Shown: in pieces, positions 16,901 to 24,479 of the stretch
Layout: each line of letters opens with the position of its first letter
Position numbering within the stretch: the first letter of the stretch is position 1
From: an uncultured Collinsella sp.
GTDB lineage: Bacteria > Actinomycetota > Coriobacteriia > Coriobacteriales > Coriobacteriaceae
NCBI GenBank assembly: GCA_949285915.1
Contig: CASDZW010000018.1
Span: forward strand, 1-34,684
Length of the DNA stretch: 34,684 nt
Direction of reading: 5' to 3'
The notes under the pieces: model-generated
Told to the model about the DNA's origin: nothing
Databases searched by the model: none
Seen by the model: the letters and a program-made list of their open reading frames with translations, nothing else
Translations under genes and position numbers: made by a program

Positions 16901-16931
16901 GGAGCCGCCGGGGATGCTTCCCGACGGCTCC
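16901..16931 (-). terminator. Terminator after the GH140-like gene
   Basis: GGAGCCGCCGGG (from 16901) pairs with CCCGACGGCTCC (16920-16931) with one mismatch. It lies between the GH140-like stop (16983) and the LacI start (16802). On the minus strand TCTTTGTT follows, a modest T-run. Confidence 0.6.
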
Positions 16932-16982
16932 TTCAAGCAGGATTTCTATTGCCGCCCATAGGACAGGCTTGACTGGCATACG

Positions 16983-18281
16983 CTATGCAACCGGCTCCAG
17001 CACAATGAGCGCATCCGCGCAGAAGGGGTGCTGCGCCACACGGGTTGCGCCGTCCGCGATCGTCACCGGCAGATGCGCGATGCGCTTCTGGGCGAGGTCG
17101 ATGGCGCGGGCCGCGTAGCCCTCGAGCGCCACACCGAGCTTGAGCGCCGTCGCGCGGGGCAGATAGGCCAAATACGTCGGGCGCTCCGCCTCGTTATGCG
17201 CGACGCGAATCTGCTCGCGGTCGTCTGCAAGCTCATCCTGCGCCGGCACAAGCGTGCGGCAGCCAAGCGCATCGAGCAGAGGCTCAATCATGCCAAAGTC
17301 CCACACACCTGGCAGCTGCAGGGCCTCCTGCCAGCGGAAAGGTGCGTCAAAGCCCTCGCCGAGGACCGATCCTTGACTCTGCGACGTCTGCCAGTTCCAG
17401 ATACCGTGGGCGCCGTAGGTCACGCCCGCGGTCGCGCCGGCGAGGATGCCCGCCCAAGCGGAGGCGCGGCAGTTCTCGTCGTTGAAGCGCACGTAGACGT
17501 GGCGGCTCGCGCCCATCATCTCGTAGCAGGGCTCGGAGTTGATAAGCGGCTTTTTGGGGTAGTTCGCGCGGAAGTCCTCCGGGAGCTTCCACGCCTCGTC
17601 CTGCGCGAGCGCATTGTGGCCGGGCTGGTACATGTAGAAGTCCAGGCGATCGACAAACTGCTCGGGGATGGTGCGGTTCGCACGGTTGATATGCATGGTG
17701 CGCAGGCGCGTGGGCGCAAGCTCGCACACAGTCGCGAGGGCCGCCTCATAGTAGGCAAGGCACTCGTCGGCCTTCCAATCCGTATCGCCCGTCACCACGT
17801 ACACGGGGTCAAACTCGTCGAGGTACTCGACCACGCGGCGCACATGGCGCTCCACCTCATCGAGCGGCATCGTCGAGGCGCCGGTACGCTCGGCAATCGC
17901 GGCGCCCCACGTACCGGGCACGTAGTTGCACCACATAAGCACGAGCGCCGGACGGATGCCGTGCTCGACCGCCATGCGGCACATCTCGCGAGCGCGCTCC
18001 CAGTATGCGAGGTTGGGCTGGCTCCAATCAAAAACGGTGCCGTCCTCGCTGGCGTACGGGTAGATGCCAAGATCCGGGCGGCAGCGGTCCCACTGCGGCA
18101 AGGTGTTGATCTGCAGTGTGTTGATGCCCTGCTCGGCGCGGCGGGCGAGGTAGTAATCCCAGTCCTCGAGCGTGATGCTCGTGAACGCGCTCCAGCAGGT
18201 GTCTGCCAGCCAGAACCAAGGCTTACCGTCGCAAAGGAACCCGTCGCCCTTTTCGTTTACCGTGAGCGTCCCCAAAGCCAT
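16983..18281 (-). CDS. GH140/DUF4038-like glycoside hydrolase (putative apiosidase-like)
   Basis: The GH140 family founder is an apiosidase acting on rhamnogalacturonan-II; DUF4038 proteins are its broad relatives. The 432 residues begin with the family motif KPWFWLADTCWSAFTSITLEDWDYYLARRAEQGIN (the 'fFwlgDT.W' start of the TIM barrel). They contain VVTGDTDWKAD with Asp166/Asp168, INSEPCYEMMG with Glu250/Glu254 as likely catalytic acids, and GVTYGAHGIWNWQ. The C-terminal ~80 residues look like the usual small beta domain. No signal peptide, so cytoplasmic, unlike many relatives. The ATG has an AGAGGAC site. It follows the PTS EIIBC gene by 127 bases with a hairpin between. The substrate is inferred from family only; other pentosides are possible. 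Confidence 0.8.
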   Translation of the reverse strand: MALGTLTVNEKGDGFLCDGKPWFWLADTCWSAFTSITLEDWDYYLARRAEQGINTLQINTLPQWDRCRPDLGIYPYASEDGTVFDWSQPNLAYWERAREMCRMAVEHGIRPALVLMWCNYVPGTWGAAIAERTGASTMPLDEVERHVRRVVEYLDEFDPVYVVTGDTDWKADECLAYYEAALATVCELAPTRLRTMHINRANRTIPEQFVDRLDFYMYQPGHNALAQDEAWKLPEDFRANYPKKPLINSEPCYEMMGASRHVYVRFNDENCRASAWAGILAGATAGVTYGAHGIWNWQTSQSQGSVLGEGFDAPFRWQEALQLPGVWDFGMIEPLLDALGCRTLVPAQDELADDREQIRVAHNEAERPTYLAYLPRATALKLGVALEGYAARAIDLAQKRIAHLPVTIADGATRVAQHPFCADALIVLEPVA

Positions 18282-18329
18282 GACGTCTGTCCTCTCTTGT
18301 CCTGAAGCACCGCGCTCGATACGAGCAAA

Positions 18330-18363
18330 CCGGGTGCACGGTCAGGACGACCCGCGCACCCGG
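18330..18363 (-). terminator. Hairpin between PTS EIIBC and GH140-like genes
   Basis: Perfect 8-bp arms CCGGGTGC (18330-18337) and GCACCCGG (18356-18363). On the minus strand it is followed by TTTG, so at most a partial terminator that could lower expression of the downstream hydrolase. Confidence 0.4.
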
Positions 18364-18408
18364 CAACTAACCTACAAGGGATATACCCGTGTGGAGTGTG
18401 GTGGTCGC

Positions 18409-19863
18409 TTACGCGCCGATGAGCTCGGCCTCGTCCTCGTCCTCCATCTCGGCCAGCTCCTCCTTGGTGAAGCCGGTGAGGAAGACCACGACGGCGGCGA
18501 TCACGAAGGACACGGCCATACCGATGACGGCAGCGATGACGTTCCACTGGCCGCCCTGCAGGTAGTTCAAGATGACCATGAAGTTGGAGGAACCGCCAGC
18601 CATGTAGTAGGTGACGCCGAGGATGCCGGAGAGCACTGCGCCGATGGCGCCGCCGATGAACATGCCGAGCATGGTGCGGCGGAAGCGCATAAGGATACCG
18701 AAGAGGGCGGGCTCGGTCACGCCACCGGCGATGGCGGAGATGACATAGCCGAGAGCGAGGCCCTTCTCGTCCTTATTCTTCATGCGCAGGAACGCACCGA
18801 AGGCGCAGCCCCACACCGCGGTCATGGCGCAGTTGGTGGAGACGAAGACGAACGGGTCGTAGCCGGCAGCGATAATCTGCACCTGGGCGATCATGATGAC
18901 GGGCATGTGCATACCGGCGACCACGAAGAGCTGCCAGAAGGCACCGAGGACGGCCATGACCAGGAAGATACCAATGCCACCGAGGTCAGCAAGGCCAAAG
19001 AGCGCGTTAGCAACGAGGTTACCGAGCTCGCCACCGATGGGGGCGAGGATGATGAGCGCGATAGGCACAACCACGATCATGGTGCAGAACGGGGTGAAGA
19101 CCGTGGAGAGCGTGTCAGGCATGATCTTCTTGAAGAACTTCTCCACGAAGTAGAGCACCGGGATGGTGAGGATGATCGGCAGCACCGTCTGGCTGTAGTT
19201 GGCCGCGGTAATCTGGATGCCGTAGACGCTCACGATGCCCGTCGGGTCGGCGGAAGCCGCGGAGACGATGCTCGGGGCGATCATAAGGCCGCCGGTGAGC
19301 ATGCCGAGGACCGGGCTTGCACCGATCTTCTTAGCGGCAGCGTAGCCGAGGTAGATGGGCAGGAAGTAGAACGTTGCCTCGTAGAGGGTGGTGTAGAAGA
19401 ACGTGTAGGTCGGATCGGTCTCCGAGATGACGTTCAGCAGCTGCGGGCCTAGGATGACCGCGAAGGTGCGGAACAGACCGCCGGCCATGAGCAGCGGGAT
19501 GAGCTGGGTCATGGAGCCGGACAGGTAGTCGAGGATGATGCCCGGAATCTGCTTGAGGGTGATCTTCTCCTTGGGCGCGTCGAGATTCTCGTCAACCGCG
19601 GCGCCACGCGTGACACCGGAGATGGCGACGAACTCGTCGAGCACCTTCGGCACGTTCTGACCGATGATGACCTGAAGCTGGGTGCCGGCAAACTGTGCAC
19701 CGAGCACGCCCCTGACCTTCTTGATCTTCTCGATGTCAGCGAGGTTGTTGTCCTTGAGCGTGAGACGCAGGCGCGTCATGCAGTTGGTTGCGGTCGTGAC
19801 GTTGGCCGCACCTCCTACGAGCTCAAGGACGTTTTCGGCGATTTGTCTGTTGTCAATTGCCAT
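18409..19863 (-). CDS. PTS EIIBC permease, beta-glucoside/sucrose family, no EIIA
   Basis: A membrane permease that phosphorylates its sugar on entry. The ATG at 19863 (MAIDNRQIAENVLEL) has GGGAGGGG upstream and is preferred to an upstream frame start. EIIB covers about 1-85, with TNCMTRLR and phospho-Cys28. EIIC covers about 105-465, with about ten helices, HMPVIMIAQVQ and AGGVTEPALFG. The end is a short acidic tail. No EIIA domain is present; the partner could be the EIIA of PtsG at 4.2-6.4 kb or one elsewhere. The upstream region has a GTTTAC palindrome and the TGAACG repeat. The GH140-like gene follows. Substrate unknown; the family takes sucrose, trehalose, beta-glucosides and similar small sugars. 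Confidence 0.9.
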   Translation of the reverse strand: MAIDNRQIAENVLELVGGAANVTTATNCMTRLRLTLKDNNLADIEKIKKVRGVLGAQFAGTQLQVIIGQNVPKVLDEFVAISGVTRGAAVDENLDAPKEKITLKQIPGIILDYLSGSMTQLIPLLMAGGLFRTFAVILGPQLLNVISETDPTYTFFYTTLYEATFYFLPIYLGYAAAKKIGASPVLGMLTGGLMIAPSIVSAASADPTGIVSVYGIQITAANYSQTVLPIILTIPVLYFVEKFFKKIMPDTLSTVFTPFCTMIVVVPIALIILAPIGGELGNLVANALFGLADLGGIGIFLVMAVLGAFWQLFVVAGMHMPVIMIAQVQIIAAGYDPFVFVSTNCAMTAVWGCAFGAFLRMKNKDEKGLALGYVISAIAGGVTEPALFGILMRFRRTMLGMFIGGAIGAVLSGILGVTYYMAGGSSNFMVILNYLQGGQWNVIAAVIGMAVSFVIAAVVVFLTGFTKEELAEMEDEDEAELIGA

Positions 19864-19922
19864 GGGGTCCCCTCCCATTGCCGTGACCAAGTTGCCGTCC
19901 TGTACATCTTGGTCGTTCCTAC

Positions 19923-19941
19923 CAGTAAACTGTGTTTACTG
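19923..19941. promoter_or_regulatory. Palindromic operator upstream of PTS EIIBC
   Basis: CAGTAAACTGTGTTTACTG is a palindrome with perfect 8-bp arms and a 3-bp centre. It lies about 60 bp upstream of the EIIBC start, between the probable promoter and the gene, a repressor-type position. Confidence 0.6.
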
Positions 19942-19994
19942 AATGTTTATGTCATGTATAGTACGTGTCCCGCCCGCTTCCATAGGCTAGATGT

Positions 19995-20025
19995 CCGGTG
20001 AACGGTCGGAATTATCAGGTGAACG
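19995..20025. promoter_or_regulatory. TGAACG direct repeat, 21-bp period (PTS copy)
   Basis: TGAACG at 19999-20004 and 20020-20025, same orientation, 21 bp apart. CCGGTGAACGGT and GGAA are shared with the xfp copy at 15704-15737. It lies just upstream of the probable PTS promoter, as expected for an activator site. Confidence 0.5.
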
Positions 20026-20207
20026 TCAAGCAAGCGTAACGAAATGTCGCCTCGTAAAACATAAACAGCCGGTTTTGCACACCTTTGTGTTTACAACAGA
20101 CGGGCACTGTCCTTACCTAAGCTTTTCTTCACAATTCTTTACCGTTTAACAGGTAAAACAGCACGCTTACCGTTCTCTCGTTGGGTATATCGTCTAGATT
20201 TATATAC

Positions 20208-20219
20208 TAAACATGTTTA
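20208..20219. promoter_or_regulatory. Palindromic operator at the esterase promoter
   Basis: TAAACATGTTTA is a perfect 12-bp palindrome directly after a TATACT -10 box and 25 bp before the esterase start codon. It shares GTTTA arms with the operator on the PTS side. Confidence 0.55.
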
Positions 20220-20243
20220 TACACTGTCTATGGAAGGATAGTC

Positions 20244-21596
20244 ATGGCAGAAACCGACCTCGCAACACTCACCTACAAAACGGTGACCAAGCTCGGCGAC
20301 TTTGGCCCCTGGATCTCAAAGCTCGTGCTCGAGCTGCCCGACGAGGTTGGAGTGAACGACGTCAGCCCTGCAACGTTTAACGTCTTCTGCGCCCGCCATG
20401 AGCGTACGGGAGCGGTCCTCATGCGCCGCGAGCGTGGCGCGGACCACGCTGCCCCCTCCATTGGCTACGTCCCGGTGCTGGCAGCCTATCCGTCAACCGA
20501 GGCGGGCGAGCGCCAGACCCGCGGATCGCACGTCGCGCTCGAGCTGCCCGAGACGCGCCTCACCAAGCACGTCGAAGGCGGTGTCATGGGCTCGCGCCTT
20601 ATTGAGAACCGCTTCCGCGTAACGCAAACGGTCGCCATCCCCGGCAGCACCGACCCCATCACGGGCATGGTCTTTAACTCCTGCGCGGGCGATATCTGCC
20701 TCGAACTCGATGGCTGGCATACTGCCGAGATGGCAGAGGCCGTCGAGGGCATCAAGATGGCATACGGCTACTTCGAGCCCGATTTCTCGCCGGCGTCGGC
20801 GGGCCCCTTTGCCCCCGCACGCGAGAAGCCCGAAAAGGCGGCGCTCATCATTTACCTGCACGGCGCGGGCGAGGGCAAGGGCGAGGGTCTTGAGGCCCAA
20901 GGCGGGCCTCTTACGCCCGAAGGCCCCGAGCGAGCCTACATCGGCAACCGTGTGACGGCGCTTTCCGGCAAAAAGATCCAGGGGTACTTCGACGGAGCCG
21001 CTTGGGTGCTTGTTCCCCAAAGTCCCACGTTCTGGATGGATAACGGCGTCGAGCAGCTCGGCCATAGCAACCAGAGCATCTACGTTCGCGCGCTCAAGGC
21101 GCTCATTGACGAGTTCATCGCGTGCCACGCCGACCGCATCGATACGTCGCGCATTATTGTTGGCGGCCTCTCCAACGGCGGCTTTATGACGCTGCGCATG
21201 TGCCGCGATTACCCCAGCTTCTTTGCGGCGGGACTCCCCTGCTGCGCGCCGTGGTACAACGCGACCGCTGAGGACGTCGAGCTTCTGGCCAAAACGCCCC
21301 TGTGGTTCACACACAGCAAGGGCGACGAGCTCGTCGACCCCACAGAGACGGTCCTTCCGCTCTACCGTGCGCTCGAGGACGCCGGCGCGACCGCGCATGT
21401 CACGTACTTCGACCATGTCGAGGACCTTACCGGTGTGTATCACGAGGCCGATGGCTCGCCCAAGAAGACGTTCAACCACGGCGTGTGGATCCACGTGTTC
21501 AACGACTTCTGCCGGACCGACATCGACGGCACGAACGTCATGATCGATCGCGAGCCCGTGGGCATGTGGGAGTGGGCGGCGCGCCAGCGGGCGTAA
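20244..21596 (+). CDS. Alpha/beta hydrolase, prolyl-oligopeptidase/CE1-like esterase
   Basis: Probably a carbohydrate or phenolic-ester esterase. The first ~180 residues form a beta-rich accessory domain, seen in some secreted peptidase/esterase relatives, and the rest is an alpha/beta hydrolase. Motifs: LIIYLHGAGEG (about 201-211, oxyanion region), nucleophile Ser310 in VGGLSNGGFMT, acid candidate Asp361 in THSKGDELVD, and His412 or His417 in FNHGVWIHVF. No signal peptide, so cytoplasmic. The ATG has GGAAGG upstream. The 450-residue protein is divergent from the PTS gene and followed by the Sde_0182-like gene on the same strand, with a strong hairpin between them. It could remove acetyl, feruloyl or similar groups from an imported glycoside; the exact ester is unknown. 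Confidence 0.75.
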   Translation: MAETDLATLTYKTVTKLGDFGPWISKLVLELPDEVGVNDVSPATFNVFCARHERTGAVLMRRERGADHAAPSIGYVPVLAAYPSTEAGERQTRGSHVALELPETRLTKHVEGGVMGSRLIENRFRVTQTVAIPGSTDPITGMVFNSCAGDICLELDGWHTAEMAEAVEGIKMAYGYFEPDFSPASAGPFAPAREKPEKAALIIYLHGAGEGKGEGLEAQGGPLTPEGPERAYIGNRVTALSGKKIQGYFDGAAWVLVPQSPTFWMDNGVEQLGHSNQSIYVRALKALIDEFIACHADRIDTSRIIVGGLSNGGFMTLRMCRDYPSFFAAGLPCCAPWYNATAEDVELLAKTPLWFTHSKGDELVDPTETVLPLYRALEDAGATAHVTYFDHVEDLTGVYHEADGSPKKTFNHGVWIHVFNDFCRTDIDGTNVMIDREPVGMWEWAARQRA

Positions 21597-21607
21597 CTTC
21601 CCATGAT

Positions 21608-21685
21608 GGGGGCGAGGCATATCCCCGAGCGCGTGGTCCTCGGCTTTGCCTGCGGGAAACGCGCTCGGGGATATGCCCCGCCCCC
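21608..21685 (+). terminator. Very long hairpin between esterase and hydrolase genes
   Basis: Arms of 26 bases (21608-21633 and 21660-21685) are complementary with a single mismatch and enclose 26 bases. The stem includes GCATATCCCCGAGCGCG and its complement. It follows the esterase stop by 12 bases; no T-run follows. It may terminate, protect the 3' end, or be a REP-like unit. Confidence 0.55.
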
Positions 21686-21739
21686 TACATGCACGTAACA
21701 CCCCTCCATGCACACAGACAAGAAGGAAGGATGCCGGTT

Positions 21740-23254
21740 ATGGCCAACGACGAGTTACCGCGGGTGATCATCACCACCGATCTTGAGGTGGACGATATGA
21801 ACTCGCTCATCCACTTGGCGCTGTATCTCAACCTGTTGGATGTGGAGGCCATTGTCACCACTGCCTCGCAGTACCACTTCCTGGGCGATGGCGAGCACAT
21901 GCTCGGCGAGGTCACGCCGCATTGGCGCACCAAGGGCATGCGCTCCTGCACGTGGAAGGTCGTTCCCCACGAGCCCGACCCCGAGGCAGGCTCGCTCACA
22001 AGCTACCGCCCCTTCCCGCGCACATGGGTCCAGGACCTTTGGACGCACGAGTACGCCCAAGCCTGGCCCTACCTCAGCGAGAACGCCGCGGCGGCGGGCG
22101 AGCCACCCTTCCCCACCCCCGAGCAGATGCTCGCGCGCACCTATGAGGGAAACATCGCCTTCGAGGGCGACATTCGCGCCGACACCGTCGGCTCCAACGT
22201 CATCAAGCAGGCCATACTCGACAACGACCCACGCACGCTCTGGCTTCTCTCTTGGGGCGGCATGAACACCATCGTGCGCGCCCTTATGTCGATCGCCGAG
22301 GATTACCAGGCAACCGACGCCTGGGACGACCTTCGCGAACGCATCTATGCGAAGGTCCGCGTACTGGGCGTCACCAACGGCATTGGACAGGACAACTCCT
22401 GGCTCGACCACGGGCGGGCGCTCTTTCCCGACCTTGTCTTTCTGCGCGTGCCCTTCATGTACGGCGGCTACGTGGACGCCGTGGCGGCGCAGCCCGACAG
22501 CATCGACCTCTTCCGCGCGCCCTGGCCGGAGGAACACCTCACGCAAAACAACGGCCCGCTCATGGCGCGCTACATGCTCTATGGCGACGGCAAGGTGTAC
22601 GAGAACGAGCCCGAGCGCTTCCAATTTGGTCGCCATGCGACGCTCGACTGGGGACTCGACGGCATGCAGCCCATCCACTTCACGCCCGGCGACTTCATGG
22701 CCGAGGGCGATTCGATGACCTACATTCCGCTCATCCCCTTTGGCCTGCGGGGCGCCACGGACCCAGGCTTCTCGACCGTACTGGGTCCGCTCTTTTGCGA
22801 TTGCGTCGAGGGCACTGGCGACGGTATGAGCTTTGCCGATCTCGGGCGCGCTCCAGAAGACAACCCCAACCCGTATCTGCGTGCCTACCAGGAGGACTTC
22901 GCCGCACGCGCCCAGTGGTGCGCGCATGAGCCCGCCGCATGCAACCATGCCCCCGTAATCGAGGGCGTCACGTCTGACATGGTCGCCGCGCCCGGCGAGA
23001 CCGTTGAGGTCGGCGCTTGGGTATCAGACCCCGACGGGGATATGCTCACCTGCCGCTGGGCGGTCGACACGCTTTCGAGCACCTATAGCGGGATGCACAA
23101 CCTGGCCTCGTGGCGCGCCGAGGGCGCAAACGCCCATTTCACGGTGCCCGCCGATGCCGCCCCGGGTGACCGCATCCCCCTCACCTTGCGTGTCCAAGAT
23201 GCCGCCAAGCGGCCCTGCACGCGCTACGCGCAGATTGCCGTAACCGTAGAATAA
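21740..23254 (+). CDS. Sde_0182-type nucleoside-hydrolase-like protein (DUF1593)
   Basis: Members of this family (DUF1593) have a nucleoside-hydrolase fold and are found in plant-polysaccharide loci; the reaction is not settled. Start taken at ATG 21740, 9 bases after AAGGAAGG; ATG 21731 in the same frame is possible. The 504 residues open with RVIITTDLEVDDMNSLIHLALY, where the Asp cluster parallels the DTDxxxDD Ca2+ motif of nucleoside hydrolases. LLSWGGMNTIVRALM lies further on. The C-terminal ~90 residues form an Ig-like domain (HAPVIEGVTSDMVAAPGETVEVGAWVSDPDGD), as in the family. No signal peptide. It probably cleaves an N- or O-glycosidic bond of the imported compound; this is inference. 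Confidence 0.82.
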   Translation: MANDELPRVIITTDLEVDDMNSLIHLALYLNLLDVEAIVTTASQYHFLGDGEHMLGEVTPHWRTKGMRSCTWKVVPHEPDPEAGSLTSYRPFPRTWVQDLWTHEYAQAWPYLSENAAAAGEPPFPTPEQMLARTYEGNIAFEGDIRADTVGSNVIKQAILDNDPRTLWLLSWGGMNTIVRALMSIAEDYQATDAWDDLRERIYAKVRVLGVTNGIGQDNSWLDHGRALFPDLVFLRVPFMYGGYVDAVAAQPDSIDLFRAPWPEEHLTQNNGPLMARYMLYGDGKVYENEPERFQFGRHATLDWGLDGMQPIHFTPGDFMAEGDSMTYIPLIPFGLRGATDPGFSTVLGPLFCDCVEGTGDGMSFADLGRAPEDNPNPYLRAYQEDFAARAQWCAHEPAACNHAPVIEGVTSDMVAAPGETVEVGAWVSDPDGDMLTCRWAVDTLSSTYSGMHNLASWRAEGANAHFTVPADAAPGDRIPLTLRVQDAAKRPCTRYAQIAVTVE

Positions 23255-23276
23255 GCGGGAGCAGACCAACAAACAA

Positions 23277-23314
23277 GGCGGTGCGGGGCGCTTTACGTGG
23301 CGCCCCGCACCGCC
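23277..23314. terminator. Bidirectional terminator
   Basis: Perfect 15-bp arms (23277-23291 and 23300-23314; GGCGGTGCGGGGCGC and complement) with an 8-base loop lie between converging genes. No T-run, but stem strength and position support termination. Confidence 0.7.
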
Positions 23315-23356
23315 TACTTGTACCGGTTTGACACTCCCCCAAAGGAGAGCGCGGCC

Positions 23357-24268
23357 TTACGCCTCTGCCAAGCGCTTGGCCTCCAGCACGGCGCCGTAGA
23401 TGTTGGCGTCGTTGCCGAGTTCCGCGCGCTTGATAACCGGGCGCGGGAAGCCGGGGAGCATGTGCTCGAGAGCCTTGTCCATCATGCGCTCGAACGCGTC
23501 GAAGAGCTCCGGATGGCAGCTGATGCCACCCGCGATGGCAAAGACCTCGGGGTCGAGCACGGCCTGCAGGTTGATGAGCCAGTTGTCAAAGGCGAGCGCG
23601 TACCGGTCGAGGCCGCGGATGGCCGCCTCGTCGCCTGCCTCGATCCACTTGAAGAAGATGCGGCCGTCGACCGATTTGTCCACCGGCTCGCCCTTTTCCT
23701 CAAAAATGCGCTCGCGCAGCGCCATCCAGCCCGCGGTCTGCGCGAACCACGTGCCCGGCGTCACAGGGTCGGCGGTGTTGTTGTTAAGGAAGCTGAACTC
23801 GCCCGCAAAGCAATGCGCGCCGCGCAGAGCCTTGCCGTCGATGACGATGCCGCCGGCGATACCGGTGCCGATGCCAATGGTCACGCCAAAGCGCGTGCCC
23901 TTGAGGGCGCCCGCGGCGTACTCGCCAAGACCGGCGCACTTACCGTCGTTGTTAACGGCCACGGGCATGCCAAAGCGCTCGCGCATGAGCTTGGCGAGCG
24001 GGCACTGGTCCATGTAGGTGAGGGCGCCGCCGCGGTGGATGGTGCCATCCGGATCGTCTTCCATGACAGAGCCGGGGACGCTCATGCCAATAGCCGCGAC
24101 CTGGTCGCGATACGGCTCAACGAGCGAAGCGAACGCCTCGACTGCCTCCTCGGCAGAGGAGAAGTCCGTCTTGATGGAGCCGCGGTCGCCGACGAAGTTG
24201 AAGTCCTCGTCCATGATGGCCCACTTGACCTCGGTGCCGCCTACGTCAATGCCAAAGTACTGCTTCAT
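23357..24268 (-). CDS. ROK-family sugar kinase
   Basis: ROK kinases phosphorylate hexoses with ATP in the cytoplasm. The 303 residues show the phosphate motif FGIDVGGTEVKWAIMD (Asp8, GGT 10-12), catalytic Asp108 in VAVNNDGKCAGLGEYAAGA, and GVTIGIGTGIAGGIVIDG. The typical ROK zinc motif (CxCGxxGCxE) is absent; the corresponding region reads GAHCFAGEFSFLNN, so it belongs to the zinc-free ROK group. The ATG has GAGGAG. It lies 211 bases after the rhamnosidase on the same strand. It could phosphorylate glucose or another hexose released inside the cell by the neighbouring glycosidases; specificity cannot be read from sequence. Confidence 0.88.
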   Translation of the reverse strand: MKQYFGIDVGGTEVKWAIMDEDFNFVGDRGSIKTDFSSAEEAVEAFASLVEPYRDQVAAIGMSVPGSVMEDDPDGTIHRGGALTYMDQCPLAKLMRERFGMPVAVNNDGKCAGLGEYAAGALKGTRFGVTIGIGTGIAGGIVIDGKALRGAHCFAGEFSFLNNNTADPVTPGTWFAQTAGWMALRERIFEEKGEPVDKSVDGRIFFKWIEAGDEAAIRGLDRYALAFDNWLINLQAVLDPEVFAIAGGISCHPELFDAFERMMDKALEHMLPGFPRPVIKRAELGNDANIYGAVLEAKRLAEA

Positions 24269-24396
24269 TGTTCGCTCCTCAAGAATCGCAGATCAGATGG
24301 TGTTGTGCGGCAGGGGCGCCGCACGCTTCTATTCAGCTTACGTCAGCCCGCCCTATCTTCAGCCCGTAAAAAGAGAAACGGGCCGGTTAATCGGGG

Positions 24397-24433
24397 AACG
24401 GCGTTAACAAACGAACTGCTTGCTAACGCCGTT
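24397..24433 (-). terminator. Inverted repeat after the rhamnosidase gene
   Basis: Perfect 10-bp arms AACGGCGTTA (24397-24406) and TAACGCCGTT (24424-24433) with a 17-base loop lie about 50 bases after the rhamnosidase stop, before the ROK kinase gene. There is no T-run, so terminator or operator cannot be decided. Confidence 0.4.
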
Positions 24434-24479
24434 TGAACAACAGGCGAGCACGTCGTGCCGCGCGGGCGCCGAGCTTCTT

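Larger units (their letters stand above)
19864..20243. promoter_or_regulatory. 380-bp divergent control region, PTS EIIBC / esterase
   Basis: No gene seen. It is AT-richer than its surroundings. It holds a palindrome at 19923-19941, the TGAACG direct repeat at 19999-20025, GTTTAC-like half-sites around 20059-20096, an imperfect palindrome TTTACC/GGTAAA at 20138-20157, and the palindrome TAAACATGTTTA at 20208-20219. The latter overlaps a likely promoter, TTGGGT (20181-20186), 16 bp, TATACT (20203-20208), reading to the esterase. A possible -10 for the PTS gene, TATACA, is on the minus strand at 19960-19955. Confidence 0.6.

Noticed and set aside
18172-19452. A 426-codon acidic/His-rich frame on the plus strand
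   Set aside because: Antisense shadow of the PTS EIIBC gene; repetitive E/D/H/G composition is typical of a reversed membrane protein gene.
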